The notes: generated by a model from the sequence alone, not told the origin. Positions 44,131-54,538 are shown, counted from the stretch's first letter. The stretch is 64,000 bases of DNA from Fluviicoccus sp. (GCF_030646115.1 NZ_JAUSMX010000008.1:248001-312000); one strand, 5' to 3'. A program made the numbers and translations.

Positions 44131-45120
44131 ATGAGCCAGTACCATCCGGAAGCCTTTCCCCCGTCATCGGGTAATCTCCTCGAACGCACCGGACGCACGG
44201 CAGGCAATATCGTGCGTGGCCACCGTCCGCTTGGGCGTGAACTCCTGAATGCCGTCGTCAACTTGCCTATTCTGCCCTGGATTCTCTTTCCCATGCAGCC
44301 GGAGCCGGACAGTCATTCGGAGTTTTTGCCGGGAAGCTACACCAGCCTCTGGGAGTACTTTTCAGCAATCGCCCAAGTCGTGGTGCCCACTGAGCGCAAG
44401 TCGGCGTCCTATGGTAATCTGGCTGTTTTACCGCCGGATTATATCTGGCCGCAATCCAAGCGCCAGACGAAGTGGTTTTTCATCAACGGGATCTGCACCA
44501 GCCCGTCCATGGCTTTGCTGGAGGCTCGCGAAGTTGCCCTGGCTTTCCAACGCCCCATTCATCTGATTCATACGCCCACGGCAGGCTTTGTGCGTGATAT
44601 TGCCGGAGCCCTGAACGCCCGCGCGTTGCGCAAGGACGGCCGCTTGTCGCGTCCTGCCTACAATGTAGTGCGGAACGCCCTGCTTAGTCATGATCAGGTG
44701 GTTTTGGTCACCTATTCCCAAGGGGCCATCGTCGCCAGCTATATCGCCCGCAAGATGCTGAAGGACCCGCAATTGCGCGAACATGCTCACAAACTGGAGA
44801 TTTACAGCATTGGCGGAGCCGCCGACAGCCTGCACATTGACTATGCCCTCACGGCCGAGCATGGCCATACGGTGCCTTATGTCGAGCACTTTGCTAACGG
44901 GAAGGACTTTTTTGCCCGGGTCGGTATCCTGGCCAAGTACCACAGCACCAGCGGACCCATTTTCTTTGTGGCGGAGCGCAAGGGGCATATGCTGAATCCG
45001 CACTATATCAAGGGTATTGTGCGTGGTGACTATTGTGATGGGAGGTCACGCCTCAGCAAATATGCCAACGGCGGCGAACCGGGTGTTGATGATTACATTC
45101 CCTTCGATCGCAGGCGGTAG
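44131..45120 (+). CDS. Alpha/beta-hydrolase-like protein, unknown substrate
   Basis: A 329-residue protein without a signal peptide. The centre looks like an alpha/beta-hydrolase: WFFINGICTSPSMALLEAREVA, a strand IHLIHTPTAGF, and the nucleophile-elbow-like VVLVTYSQGAIVASYIARKML, in which Ser in YSQGA would be the nucleophile. A possible catalytic His lies in ERKGHMLNPHY. The GxSxG motif is modified, so enzymatic activity is not certain. It stands 101 bases after the small membrane protein. Confidence 0.75.
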   Translation: MSQYHPEAFPPSSGNLLERTGRTAGNIVRGHRPLGRELLNAVVNLPILPWILFPMQPEPDSHSEFLPGSYTSLWEYFSAIAQVVVPTERKSASYGNLAVLPPDYIWPQSKRQTKWFFINGICTSPSMALLEAREVALAFQRPIHLIHTPTAGFVRDIAGALNARALRKDGRLSRPAYNVVRNALLSHDQVVLVTYSQGAIVASYIARKMLKDPQLREHAHKLEIYSIGGAADSLHIDYALTAEHGHTVPYVEHFANGKDFFARVGILAKYHSTSGPIFFVAERKGHMLNPHYIKGIVRGDYCDGRSRLSKYANGGEPGVDDYIPFDRRR

Positions 45121-45245
45121 CTATAGCGGGCCGTGTCCGGAGTGGGATTGAATGCCACTCCGCATGGATTTGCTTACGCAGACATGAATTGCCGCAATAT
45201 GCGTTAATCAGTAGGATGGTTATAACAAACGAAACTGCGAAGAAT

Positions 45246-45322
45246 TGGTCGGGGTGAGAGGATTCGAACCTCCGGCCACTGCGTCCCGAACGCAGTGCTC
45301 TACCAGGCTGAGCTACACCCCG
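45246..45322 (-). tRNA. tRNA-Pro (CGG)
   Basis: A 77-base tRNA. The acceptor arms CGGGGTG/CACCCCG pair perfectly, the anticodon loop reads TTCGGGA with anticodon CGG, the T loop is TTCGAAT, and CCA is encoded. Confidence 0.95.
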
Positions 45323-45396
45323 ATGGTGTTTCCACAACGATGCGTGGAACTGAGGGCGTGCATTTTAGCATGCACGCCACAGAAATAAAGCGTTTT

Positions 45397-46359
45397 TTAA
45401 CTCGTTCTGTTCAATCCCAGATCAAGCAGAGCGAACATTGCCTCGCGGTAGGGGGAGGGTGTCAGCATATCCAGTGCGGCTTTGGCGGCGTCAGACTCTT
45501 CCTTGGCGCGTTGGCGGCAGTAATCAAGCGCGCCGGATTCCCGGATGATGCGCAGGATGTCCTGCAGCCGCTCCAGTCCGCCGGTCATGATGGCCTGTCG
45601 AATCAGTTGGGCGTCTTCGGGTGCGGCTATCTTCATCGCCTGGATCAAGGGCAGGGTAGGCTTGCCTTCGGCGAGATCGTCACCGACGTTCTTGCCCATT
45701 TCCTCAGCCGAGCTTTCATAGTCCAGCACATCGTCAATGATCTGGAAGGCAGCCCCGAAATGCATGGCGTAGTCATGCAGGGCTTGGCGCATGTTGATGT
45801 CGCCCAGAATGGCGCCGCCTTCAGCTGCCGTCACAAACAACTGTGCGGTCTTGCCGTAAATGACTTCCATATAGCGGGCCTCGGTGGTGTCCGGGTCGCG
45901 CTTGTTGATCAACTGCATGACCTCGCCTTCCGCAATCACCAGCGTGCCATCGGCAATCAACCGGGAAATGGACGGAATTTCCAGATCCAGAATCAATTGG
46001 AATGCGCGTGATATAAGGAAGTCACCCACCAGAACCGCCGTTGCATTATTCCAGGCGGAGTTGACCGTGGCCCGCCCCCGGCGCAAATCGGACTCATCCA
46101 CCACGTCATCATGAATCAGGGTGGCGGTGTGCAGCATTTCAATGATGGCGGCCAGCGGAATGTGCTTATCGCCCTGATAGCCGGTGGCGCGGGCGGCCAG
46201 CAGGCTGAGCAGGGGGCGCAGGCGCTTGCCGCCGCCTTCCACCAGATAATGTCCCACCTGCATCACCAGTGGTACACGGGAATCCAGATGGTTGAGGATA
46301 TAATGATCGACGGCGGCAAAGTCCTCCGCCACCGTGGCCAGAATTTGCTGAAAGTTCAT
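45397..46359 (-). CDS. ispB: Octaprenyl diphosphate synthase
   Basis: A 320-residue trans-prenyltransferase making the ubiquinone side chain. It has GGGKRLRPLLSLL, the first Asp-rich motif LIHDDVVDESDLRRG, and the second IIDDVLDYES. The start is set at MNFQQIL, which matches the family length; the frame is open to 46425. It is divergent from rplU, as in most gammaproteobacteria. Confidence 0.95.
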   Translation of the reverse strand: MNFQQILATVAEDFAAVDHYILNHLDSRVPLVMQVGHYLVEGGGKRLRPLLSLLAARATGYQGDKHIPLAAIIEMLHTATLIHDDVVDESDLRRGRATVNSAWNNATAVLVGDFLISRAFQLILDLEIPSISRLIADGTLVIAEGEVMQLINKRDPDTTEARYMEVIYGKTAQLFVTAAEGGAILGDINMRQALHDYAMHFGAAFQIIDDVLDYESSAEEMGKNVGDDLAEGKPTLPLIQAMKIAAPEDAQLIRQAIMTGGLERLQDILRIIRESGALDYCRQRAKEESDAAKAALDMLTPSPYREAMFALLDLGLNRTS

Positions 46360-46452
46360 TGTTATAGCCAATTGATTGTCGCGTGTGCGTATCGTATCAG
46401 TCTGGCCTGACAACGGCCACCGCACATTTTACAGTTGCTTGGAGCCCGGAGC

Positions 46453-46481
46453 TTGCGCGTCGGGATGCTTTTGCGTACAAT
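46453..46481 (+). promoter_or_regulatory. Promoter of rplU-rpmA
   Basis: TTGCGC, a 17-base spacer and TACAAT lie 69 bases before rplU, followed by a GC-rich start region of the kind found at ribosomal promoters. Confidence 0.6.
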
Positions 46482-46549
46482 CGCGCACCTTGCGATTTTT
46501 CTTCCCGTGGGCTTTTCCAGCTGTCACGGGCTTACGGAGTTAGCGAAGT

Positions 46550-46861
46550 ATGTACGCGGTTATCAAGAGTGGCGGCAAGCAGCATCGCGTGGTGGAAGGC
46601 GAACTGCTCAAGGTGGAACTGATTGACGCCGAGCCGGGCCAGAATGTCACCATCGAAGATGTGCTGATGGTTGTGAACGGCGCCGATATCAAGATCGGTA
46701 CTCCTGTGGTTGAAGGAGCCAAAGTTGTTGCTGAGGTAGTAGGTCATGGTCGTCATGACAAGGTGCGTATCGTCAAGATGCGTCGCCGCAAGCACTATCG
46801 CAAGCAGCAAGGTCATCGTCAGTGGTTCACTGAACTGAAAATCACTGCAATTACAGTCTAA
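46550..46861 (+). CDS. rplU: 50S ribosomal protein L21
   Basis: A 103-residue bL21. It starts [20 protein letters not shown] and ends with the RNA-binding [21 protein letters not shown], the family signature. It lies 18 bases before rpmA in the standard order. Confidence 0.98.
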   Translation: MYAVIKSGGKQHRVVEGELLKVELIDAEPGQNVTIEDVLMVVNGADIKIGTPVVEGAKVVAEVVGHGRHDKVRIVKMRRRKHYRKQQGHRQWFTELKITAITV

Positions 46862-46879
46862 GTTTGAGGAATTACCGAC

Positions 46880-47140
46880 ATGGCACATAAAAAAGCTGGT
46901 GGTTCCACCCGTAACGGTCGCGATTCAGAAGCCAAGCGACTGGGTGTGAAGATGTATGGCGGCCAACAAGCCATTGCTGGCAATATTATTGTCCGTCAGC
47001 GCGGCACCCAGTTCTGGCCGGGTGAAAATGTTGGTATCGGGCGTGACCACACGCTGTTCGCCAAGGCGGACGGTGTGATCAAGTTTGTCACCAAGGGCCC
47101 GTTCCAGCGCAAGTACGTTGTGGTGGAAGCCGCCGCTTGA
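46880..47140 (+). CDS. rpmA: 50S ribosomal protein L27
   Basis: An 86-residue bL27 starting [20 protein letters not shown], the N-terminal arm that reaches the peptidyl-transferase centre. There is no cleavable extension as found in Firmicutes. It follows rplU and is itself followed by a terminator before obgE. Confidence 0.98.
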   Translation: MAHKKAGGSTRNGRDSEAKRLGVKMYGGQQAIAGNIIVRQRGTQFWPGENVGIGRDHTLFAKADGVIKFVTKGPFQRKYVVVEAAA

Positions 47141-47151
47141 TAGCGGTGTGA

Positions 47152-48432
<1,281 letters not shown>

Positions 48433-48447
48433 AGTGCGGGGCGGGGC

Positions 48448-49572
48448 ATGACCGGAAATCGAGACAGGTTGCGCAATGCGCGTCGCTGGGTGGTAAAGAT
48501 TGGCTCAGCCTTGCTGACAGCCAATGGTCAAGGCCTGGATCAGAACGCTATGGCGGCCTGGGTCCGGCAGATGGCGTTTCTAGCGGACAAGGGTATTGAA
48601 TTGATCCTGGTGTCCTCAGGCGCTGTTGCAGAAGGCATGGTTCGGATGGGCTTGCCGGGGCGTCCGGATACTCTGCATGAGTTGCAGGCTTGTGCGGCAA
48701 TCGGCCAAATGGGCCTGGTGCAAGCCTACGAATTTCATTTCCGTAATCACAATCGCAAGGCCGCGCAGATACTGCTCACGCATGAGGATCTGGCGAACCG
48801 CACCCGCTATCTCAACGCCCGTTCCACCCTCACCACCCTGATAGCTTGGCAAGTCATACCGGTGATCAACGAAAATGACACGGTGGCTACGGATGAAATT
48901 CGCTTTGGTGACAATGATACCTTGGCGGCGTTGGTGGCAAACCTGATTGATGCGGATGCTCTGGTGATTCTGACGGATCAGGAAGGCATGTTTGACAGGG
49001 ATCCCAGGCATGACCCGGATGCCAGGCTGTTGCCTGAAGTGCGTGCCCTTGATGATGGTTTGATGGGTATGGCCGGCGGCGGCGGAATACTGGGGCGTGG
49101 AGGCATGGTGACCAAGGTTCGGGCTGCTCGGTATGCGGCGCTCTCGGGGTGCAGTACGGTCATCGCCAGCGGGGTTACTCCGGATGTGTTGATCCGATTG
49201 GCTGATGGCGAGTCCTTAGGGACATTGTTGTTGCCGGATGAGGATCGGCAGACGGCCAGGAAGCAATGGTTGGCGGCGCATTTGCAGACGGCCGGCAGAC
49301 TGGTTCTGGATGACGGGGCGGTCCGTGCGTTGCGCAATAACGGGCGCAGCCTTCTCCCGGTAGGTGTTACAAGAGTCGAAGGGGTTTTTGCGCGGGGAGA
49401 GATCGTTGCTTGTGTGGATGTCTCCGGCAGGCAGGTAGCGGTTGGTCTTGTAAACTATAGTGCTGAAGAGGCAGCCAGGATTGCCGGCAGCAGCAGCGAG
49501 AAAATTGCCGGGATCTTGGGGTATGTTGACGAGATCGAGCTAATGCACCGCGACAATATGACAATCCTCTAA
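48448..49572 (+). CDS. proB: Glutamate 5-kinase
   Basis: A 374-residue enzyme for the first step of proline synthesis. The amino-acid-kinase domain (1-255) has [28 protein letters not shown] and [29 protein letters not shown]-terminal PUA domain (about 280-370) follows, as in full-length ProB. proA is not adjacent. The obgE-proB order is common in gammaproteobacteria. Confidence 0.96.
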   Translation: MTGNRDRLRNARRWVVKIGSALLTANGQGLDQNAMAAWVRQMAFLADKGIELILVSSGAVAEGMVRMGLPGRPDTLHELQACAAIGQMGLVQAYEFHFRNHNRKAAQILLTHEDLANRTRYLNARSTLTTLIAWQVIPVINENDTVATDEIRFGDNDTLAALVANLIDADALVILTDQEGMFDRDPRHDPDARLLPEVRALDDGLMGMAGGGGILGRGGMVTKVRAARYAALSGCSTVIASGVTPDVLIRLADGESLGTLLLPDEDRQTARKQWLAAHLQTAGRLVLDDGAVRALRNNGRSLLPVGVTRVEGVFARGEIVACVDVSGRQVAVGLVNYSAEEAARIAGSSSEKIAGILGYVDEIELMHRDNMTIL

Positions 49573-49626
49573 AAGGGTTGTCATAAGCCTTGGGTGTGAG
49601 GTGAAACGGATTGTTAGAAGAAAACG

Positions 49627-49654
49627 AAAAAGCCTGACCGAGGTCAGGCTTTTT
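49627..49654. terminator. Bidirectional terminator between proB and tRNA-Arg
   Basis: A 9-bp perfect stem AGCCTGACC/GGTCAGGCT with a 2-base apex is flanked by A-run and T-run on both sides. It can end both proB (plus) and the tRNA transcript (minus). Confidence 0.85.
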
Positions 49655-49659
49655 GTGTA

Positions 49660-49736
49660 TGGCGCGCCCGGAGAGATTCGAACTCCCGACCCTCTGGTTC
49701 GTAGCCAGATACTCTATCCAACTGAGCTACGGGCGC
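49660..49736 (-). tRNA. tRNA-Arg (ACG)
   Basis: A 77-base tRNA with acceptor GCGCCCG/CGGGCGC, anticodon loop CTACGAA (anticodon ACG, normally edited to ICG), T loop TTCGAAT, and encoded CCA. Confidence 0.95.
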
Positions 49737-49840
49737 TTGAGGACGCATATTCTACATGTATTTTCTTGATCGTCAAGAAGAAAGAATCATTTTCGTGATT
49801 ATTTCTTCATGTTGTGACGTGGTTACAAAAAAGTACAAAC

Positions 49841-49931
49841 TGGCGGAGAGAGAGGGATTCGAACCCTCGATGGGCTTTTGGCCCATACTCACTTAGCAGG
49901 CGAGCACCTTCGGCCACTCGGTCATCTCTCC
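49841..49931 (-). tRNA. tRNA-Ser (GCT)
   Basis: A 91-base tRNA with the long variable arm of serine tRNAs (TATGGGCC...GGCCCAT region), anticodon loop CTGCTAA (anticodon GCT), T loop TTCGAAT and encoded CCA. It precedes tRNA-Arg on the same strand by about 100 bases. Confidence 0.95.
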
Positions 49932-50138
49932 GCGAGGAGGCGAATATTAGCAGGTTTTTCAGAAAATCAAAGAGGGTTGTGATAAAAAGCTTGAAATATT
50001 GAGTGAGTGGGCTTTGTTTGATTGTAGGGCAGTAGGGCTGAAGTGTTGTTGTGTATGCGGTAATAGGGTAGATTCGAAAATAGAAGAGTGTCAGAAGTGT
50101 GATGTAGCTCTAGCTTGGTGACTTTGTCGTCACTGTGG

Positions 50139-50147
50139 TGCTAGAAT
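50139..50147 (+). promoter_or_regulatory. Candidate extended -10 promoter of the exopolysaccharide export genes
   Basis: TGCTAGAAT fits an extended -10 element (TGnTAGAAT). No good -35 box is seen, as is allowed for this class. The rest of 49932-50138 holds no gene or clear signal. Confidence 0.4.
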
Positions 50148-50169
50148 CGCCGCTCATCCGGTTATGGTG

Positions 50170-50208
50170 GTGGCGTATACCGCAGTTCGGTCGCCACGCG
50201 TTTTTTTT
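50170..50208 (+). terminator. Terminator-like hairpin in the exopolysaccharide leader
   Basis: GTGGCG (50170-50175) pairs with CGCCAC (50192-50197), and inside it ACCG pairs with CGGT with a 3-base bulge. GCG and eight T follow. It lies between the candidate promoter and the first gene of the operon, 26 bases before its start, so it could be a transcription attenuator. Confidence 0.6.
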
Positions 50209-50233
50209 GACCATGTCTATCCGAGGGAAGAAT

Positions 50234-51439
50234 ATGGAACGTAAATTGAAGCTGGTTGTCGCCAGCACAGGATTGGCCCTGTTGATGGGTTCTCGCATAG
50301 CAAGTGCTGAAGTTGCGCTTGAACCCCAAGGAATACAGTACGGCTCGTTTGCGTTCGTGCCAACCTTGAAGACAGAGCTTGGTTACGATGACAATGTATA
50401 TAATTTCAGTGATTCTGAAATTGGATCGTTTTATCTTGGTGTGGCTCCGAACTTTACGCTGTTGACACAGGATCGCAATAACACCTATCAATTGAGCTAT
50501 GCTCTTGACGGGCGTACTTACTCTCATAAAAGTGATGACAGCTATCTGGATCAGGCGTTAGGCGGCAGCGCTCGTATCGAGCCGAATGCCCGTCTTCGAT
50601 TGAACGGCGGCGTATCATACAAAATGCTTCATGAAAGTCGCGGAACTGGTCGTAGCAGTGGTTATACCATGGATCAGTTGGAGGCAATGGGGGAGGTAGA
50701 TAAATACGATGTTGCCGGGATTGATGGCGGCCTTGAGTATGGGGCGCTTGATGCGCGCGGAATGATTGTTGCGGCATTGGGCTTTGCTCAGAAGGAGTAT
50801 GACCGCTCCAAGGTTGCGGCTAGTCGTGATAATGATCAGATGACTGCGTCTCTTGGTCTTCGTGTTCGTGTGCTTCCCAAAACCAAGATGACCTTTGATC
50901 TTGAGCGAGTGGATACCAATTACTCTGGTGCTGCTCAGGATGCAGTGGATGATCGTTATTATGTGGGTGTTGCTTGGGAAAACTCGGCTCAGACCACAGG
51001 TAAGTTAAGGTTGGGTAAGTCAAAGCGTGATGTGAGTGCCGGCAATTCGTCATCAAGGCTTGCTTGGGATGCTGGTGTGGTGTGGTCTCCATTGGCCCGC
51101 GACACGGTGAGCTTTATTACGGGTCGTAAAACGGCTGAGGCTGACGATACTCAGGGAACCAGTGTTGATACCAATGCCAGCATTTCCTGGAAGCATGCTT
51201 GGCTTGATCGGTTGAACACTGAGTTGGGTTTTGGGAAATTCAAAACCGAGTATATTAATGCCAAGGGGGCGAATTACCGTGATGATGATAGTGATAAGTG
51301 GCGTATTGCGATGAACTATCAAATGCGTCGTTGGGCTGTTCTTCATGCTGGTATTGATAACTCCAACCGGGACTCCACGGAAGCAGGCTTCGACTCCAAG
51401 CGTAATATTTTTACGTTAGGCGCAATGCTTAGCCTGTGA
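50234..51439 (+). CDS. Outer-membrane beta-barrel protein of an exopolysaccharide locus (EpsL-like)
   Basis: A 401-residue protein with a signal peptide ending SRIASA. The mature part is a repeated pattern of alternating beta strands with aromatic ends (FVPTLKTELGYDDNVYNF at the start, IFTLGAMLSL at the end), as in 14-18-stranded barrels found with Wza/Wzc-type genes. It probably forms the outer-membrane exit pore for polysaccharide (inference). The ATG at 50234 follows GAGGGAAG; the upstream frame is open but non-coding. The gene is more AT-rich than the core genes. Confidence 0.85.
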   Translation: MERKLKLVVASTGLALLMGSRIASAEVALEPQGIQYGSFAFVPTLKTELGYDDNVYNFSDSEIGSFYLGVAPNFTLLTQDRNNTYQLSYALDGRTYSHKSDDSYLDQALGGSARIEPNARLRLNGGVSYKMLHESRGTGRSSGYTMDQLEAMGEVDKYDVAGIDGGLEYGALDARGMIVAALGFAQKEYDRSKVAASRDNDQMTASLGLRVRVLPKTKMTFDLERVDTNYSGAAQDAVDDRYYVGVAWENSAQTTGKLRLGKSKRDVSAGNSSSRLAWDAGVVWSPLARDTVSFITGRKTAEADDTQGTSVDTNASISWKHAWLDRLNTELGFGKFKTEYINAKGANYRDDDSDKWRIAMNYQMRRWAVLHAGIDNSNRDSTEAGFDSKRNIFTLGAMLSL

Positions 51440-51450
51440 GAGTTGATCAC

Positions 51451-52107
51451 ATGACTGGGTTATGGCGTTGGGTGTTGCCATTAGTGGCGTTTGCGTGGGC
51501 TAACGCTCACGCTGGTTTTCTTGATGGTCTTTTTGGCGGTCGCGATCAGGCGGCTGCTTACGGTCAATCTCCCGGCAAGCAAAATGCGCGTCCACCTCTG
51601 GCTGCGCCCCTTTCGCCTTCCTCAGTTGTTCTGGCTCCGTCACGATTGTCTGATTACCGGTTGGGTCCGGGCGATCGTGTTCAGGTGACTGTTTTCAACG
51701 AAAAAGAGTTGAGCATGGAGATGCGTCTCAGTGATGCGGGCTCTTTTCTTTACCCTTTTATCGGCGAGATTGTTGCGAAGGGAATGACTATTGGTGATTT
51801 ACAGCAGTTGTTGGTTGATAAGCTGTCTGATGGATATCTGGTCGGGCCCAAAGTTTACGTCAGTATTCTGGAGTATCGCCCCTTTTTCGTGAATGGCGAA
51901 GTTACAAAGCCCGGTGGGTATTCTTATCAGGCTGGCTTGACTGTGCGTAAGGCTATTTCATTGGCGGGTGGGTTGACCGCCAGGGCCTCGCTCTCCAAGA
52001 TTTTTTTGATCCATGAGGATGATCCATTGGGGCAGCCTTTGCCGGCCTCCTTGAATGATGTGCTCCGACCTGGAGACATTTTGACGATCGATCAAAGCTT
52101 TTTCTGA
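51451..52107 (+). CDS. Polysaccharide export protein, Wza/SLBB-type
   Basis: A 218-residue periplasmic protein. After a signal peptide ending NAHA, the PES domain (about 70-155: DYRLGPGDRVQVTVFNEKELS, FLYPFIGEIVAKGMT) and one SLBB domain (FFVNGEVTKPGGYSYQAGLTVRKAI) are present. Wza proteins are usually lipoproteins; this one lacks a lipobox Cys and is short, so it relies on the barrel protein for the outer membrane. It abuts the preceding gene; GTG 51436 is an alternative start. Confidence 0.9.
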   Translation: MTGLWRWVLPLVAFAWANAHAGFLDGLFGGRDQAAAYGQSPGKQNARPPLAAPLSPSSVVLAPSRLSDYRLGPGDRVQVTVFNEKELSMEMRLSDAGSFLYPFIGEIVAKGMTIGDLQQLLVDKLSDGYLVGPKVYVSILEYRPFFVNGEVTKPGGYSYQAGLTVRKAISLAGGLTARASLSKIFLIHEDDPLGQPLPASLNDVLRPGDILTIDQSFF

Positions 52108-52122
52108 TGTGCCGGGTGATGA

Positions 52123-54144
52123 ATGGATAACGTGAGCAGGGTTTTTTCTTCGTCGAATGAAGATGACCAGCTGGATTTGAAAAAGTATTGGAGCATTATC
52201 GCCCGATACAAATGGGGCATTCTGGGTCTGGTTATCGCTTTGACCATGGCGGCTGTTTTTGTTGTTTTCTCACTTCAGCCTGTTTACAAGGCTACGGTAA
52301 CCCTGTTAATCGAGCAGAAACAAAACAAGGTTGTCGGGGATATCGGTGATTGGTCTGGTACTGACATTGCATCCAAGGAATATTTGCAAACCCAGTTTGA
52401 GATTATCAAGTCGCGTGATCTTGCTGAGCGTATTGTTCGTGAGCTGAATCTGGCGGCTCATCCGGAGTTTATGGCTGATCCTGCTGAAGAAAAAAGTTGG
52501 ATTGCAGAGTATCTGGACTGGCGTAGTTTGTTGCCTGAAGGGCACAAGCAAAACCCTATTCCGACAGACGAGGAGGTGTTTAACCGTCTTGTGGATCGAT
52601 TCATGCTCAAGTTGACTGTCAATCCAGTCCGGAACACCCAGTTGGTCAAAATCAGTTTTGAAGCCAGAGACCCAAAACTTACGGCATTGGTAACCAATGC
52701 AATGGCAAAAGGTTATATCACCGGCCAAATGGAAGTGAGGGTTCATTTGACGGAGCAGGCCGCTGAGTGGCTGACTTCACGTCTGGGTGTTCTCAAGGCA
52801 AATCTAGAGGCTGCCGCCAAGCGGCTGCAGGATTATCGGGAAACTAATAGTCTGATTGAGACTGGCCAGAATGGCGGGGTTTTCGCGATCGCTGCTGGGC
52901 AAATTGACGATATCAACAAGCGGTTGGTTGAGGGCCAGTTTAAGGCAACTGAAATAAGCAAGCGATATGGCGTTAAGCATCCCTTGTATATTCAGGCATA
53001 TATGGAAGTGGCTGAGGCTGAACGCGCTTTGGCAGATGCCAAAAACAGCGCTATGGACGTCGGCAAGAAACAGTTTCGTTTGCAGGAGTTGCAGCGCGAA
53101 GTTGAAACAAACCGAGCGCTGTACGACGCTTTTTTTCAGCGTATCAAGGAGGCGAATGAAAGCTTGCAGCTTGAAACTTCGAATGCACGGGTAGTCGATA
53201 AAGCAATTACGCCTGCAATCCCTGTGAAGCCCCGTAAGGGTATGATTGTTGGCATTGTTTTTATATTAAGCGCCATTTTGGCGGTCGGCTTAGCATTCTT
53301 GCTGGATTATCTCGATGCTACATTGAAAAGTCCTGAGGATGTTGAGCAAAAGCTGGGTATATCCATGTTGGGTATGGTTCCTTTTGTTAACAAGAGGAAA
53401 GGCAGCAAGACAGCGAAAAGTCAAGGAGTCTTGTTTCTCGACCCTAAGGAGCATGGTTATGCAGAGGCAATACGTACCGTTCGAACAAGCGTGGTTTTGT
53501 CGGGTATTGATAAGCCCCATCGGATAATTCTGTTGACGTCGAGTGTGCCCAGTGAAGGCAAGACAACAACCTCATTGAATTTGGCTGTTTCATTGGCTCA
53601 GATGGAAAAAGTGCTGCTGATTGATGCTGATATGCGCCGCCCCTCAATAGGCAAGACATTGGGAATTCCGACGAATAGTCCTGGGTTGGCTAATGTGGTA
53701 TCCGGAACGGCAGAGCTTGAAGATTGCCTGATGCATCTTGAGGATGAGAATATTGATGTCCTGACAGCGGGCCTTATTCCACCAAATCCGTTGGAGCTGT
53801 TGTCATCACATCGGTTTCAGGAAGTTGTTCGTGGTCTGCTCTCTAAATATGATCGGATCGTAATTGATAGTCCGCCAACTCTCTTGGTTAGTGATTCCTT
53901 GGTGCTTTCCAAGGTTGTAGACGCAGTTCTGTATGTTGTTCGGTCGGATACCACCAATCATGGCACTGCGCGTGGTGGTATTTCTCGTTTGCGATCTGCA
54001 AATGCACCCCTGATTGGGGTAGTGCTTAATAAGGTCAATATGAAGCGAGCGGCCAAATACTACGGAGCATATTCGGGTTACTACAATTACGGTTATCATG
54101 CCTATGGCTATACGAACAAGGTGGGTGAAAACGAAAACTCGTAG
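52123..54144 (+). CDS. Chain-length determinant and tyrosine autokinase, Wzc-like
   Basis: A 673-residue inner-membrane protein that controls polysaccharide polymerisation. The N-terminal Wzz domain has helix one at about 33-53 and helix two at about 370-390, with a coiled coil between. The cytoplasmic BY-kinase has Walker A SSVPSEGKTTTSLN, Walker A' VLLIDADMRRPS and Walker B IVIDSPPTL. The C-terminus carries nine Tyr in about 20 residues (KYYGAYSGYYNYGYHAYGY) as autophosphorylation sites. It is the last gene before a terminator; no glycosyltransferase follows. Confidence 0.95.
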   Translation: MDNVSRVFSSSNEDDQLDLKKYWSIIARYKWGILGLVIALTMAAVFVVFSLQPVYKATVTLLIEQKQNKVVGDIGDWSGTDIASKEYLQTQFEIIKSRDLAERIVRELNLAAHPEFMADPAEEKSWIAEYLDWRSLLPEGHKQNPIPTDEEVFNRLVDRFMLKLTVNPVRNTQLVKISFEARDPKLTALVTNAMAKGYITGQMEVRVHLTEQAAEWLTSRLGVLKANLEAAAKRLQDYRETNSLIETGQNGGVFAIAAGQIDDINKRLVEGQFKATEISKRYGVKHPLYIQAYMEVAEAERALADAKNSAMDVGKKQFRLQELQREVETNRALYDAFFQRIKEANESLQLETSNARVVDKAITPAIPVKPRKGMIVGIVFILSAILAVGLAFLLDYLDATLKSPEDVEQKLGISMLGMVPFVNKRKGSKTAKSQGVLFLDPKEHGYAEAIRTVRTSVVLSGIDKPHRIILLTSSVPSEGKTTTSLNLAVSLAQMEKVLLIDADMRRPSIGKTLGIPTNSPGLANVVSGTAELEDCLMHLEDENIDVLTAGLIPPNPLELLSSHRFQEVVRGLLSKYDRIVIDSPPTLLVSDSLVLSKVVDAVLYVVRSDTTNHGTARGGISRLRSANAPLIGVVLNKVNMKRAAKYYGAYSGYYNYGYHAYGYTNKVGENENS

Positions 54145-54167
54145 CGGTAGGTAGTGAGTTGCATGAG

Positions 54168-54200
54168 GGCCCCAGCTGAACGCACGGGGCCTTTTTTTTT
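54168..54200 (+). terminator. Terminator of the exopolysaccharide export operon
   Basis: GGCCCC and GGGGCC arms with a 12-base loop are followed by nine or more T, 24 bases after the Wzc-like gene. Confidence 0.8.
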
Positions 54201-54220
54201 GGCAATGCCATTAACCAATA

Positions 54221-54249
54221 AAAAACCCCGAACAAGTCGGGGTTTTTTT
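54221..54249 (-). terminator. Terminator of the Ala-rich lipoprotein gene
   Basis: CCCCGA/TCGGGG with a 5-base loop is flanked by A5 and T7. On the minus strand it ends the small lipoprotein transcript. Confidence 0.85.
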
Positions 54250-54283
54250 CCTTTGCGCTAAGGCAAAGGCACTGCAGCCAGAA

Positions 54284-54538
54284 TTACTGGGCGGCAGGGG
54301 CGGCCGGAGCAGCAGCAGCAGCGTCAGCGGCCGGAGCAGCAGCAGCGTCAGCAGCCGGAGCAGCAGCAGCGTCAGCGGCCGGAGCAGCAGCTTCAGGAGC
54401 AGGAGCAGCAGCTTCGGGAGCAGGAGCAGCGGCTTCAGGAGCAGGAGCGGCTTCAGGAGCTTCTTCCTTCTTGGCGCAACCGGCAAAGGTCAGGGCAGCA
54501 GCGATAGAGGCGGCGATAGCGAGGTTCTTGAATTGCAT
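54284..54538 (-). CDS. Ala/Pro-rich small lipoprotein with tandem repeats
   Basis: An 84-residue lipoprotein with signal peptide and lipobox (AALTFAGC, then AKKEEA). The mature part is low-complexity, with three units of PAPEAAA and three of PAADAAAA, encoded by 21- and 24-base DNA repeats. It should be an extended periplasmic chain anchored in a membrane. No function is known for proteins of this type. Repeat number is likely to vary between strains. Confidence 0.8.
   Translation of the reverse strand: MQFKNLAIAASIAAALTFAGCAKKEEAPEAAPAPEAAAPAPEAAAPAPEAAAPAADAAAAPAADAAAAPAADAAAAAPAAPAAQ
54305..54455 (-). repeat. Coding tandem repeats (24-bp and 21-bp units)
   Basis: Two adjacent arrays within the lipoprotein gene. 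Three near-identical 24-base units encode PAADAAAA and three 21-base units encode PAPEAAA. Copies differ by one or two silent changes, for example GCGGCC and GCAGCC. Confidence 0.75.
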
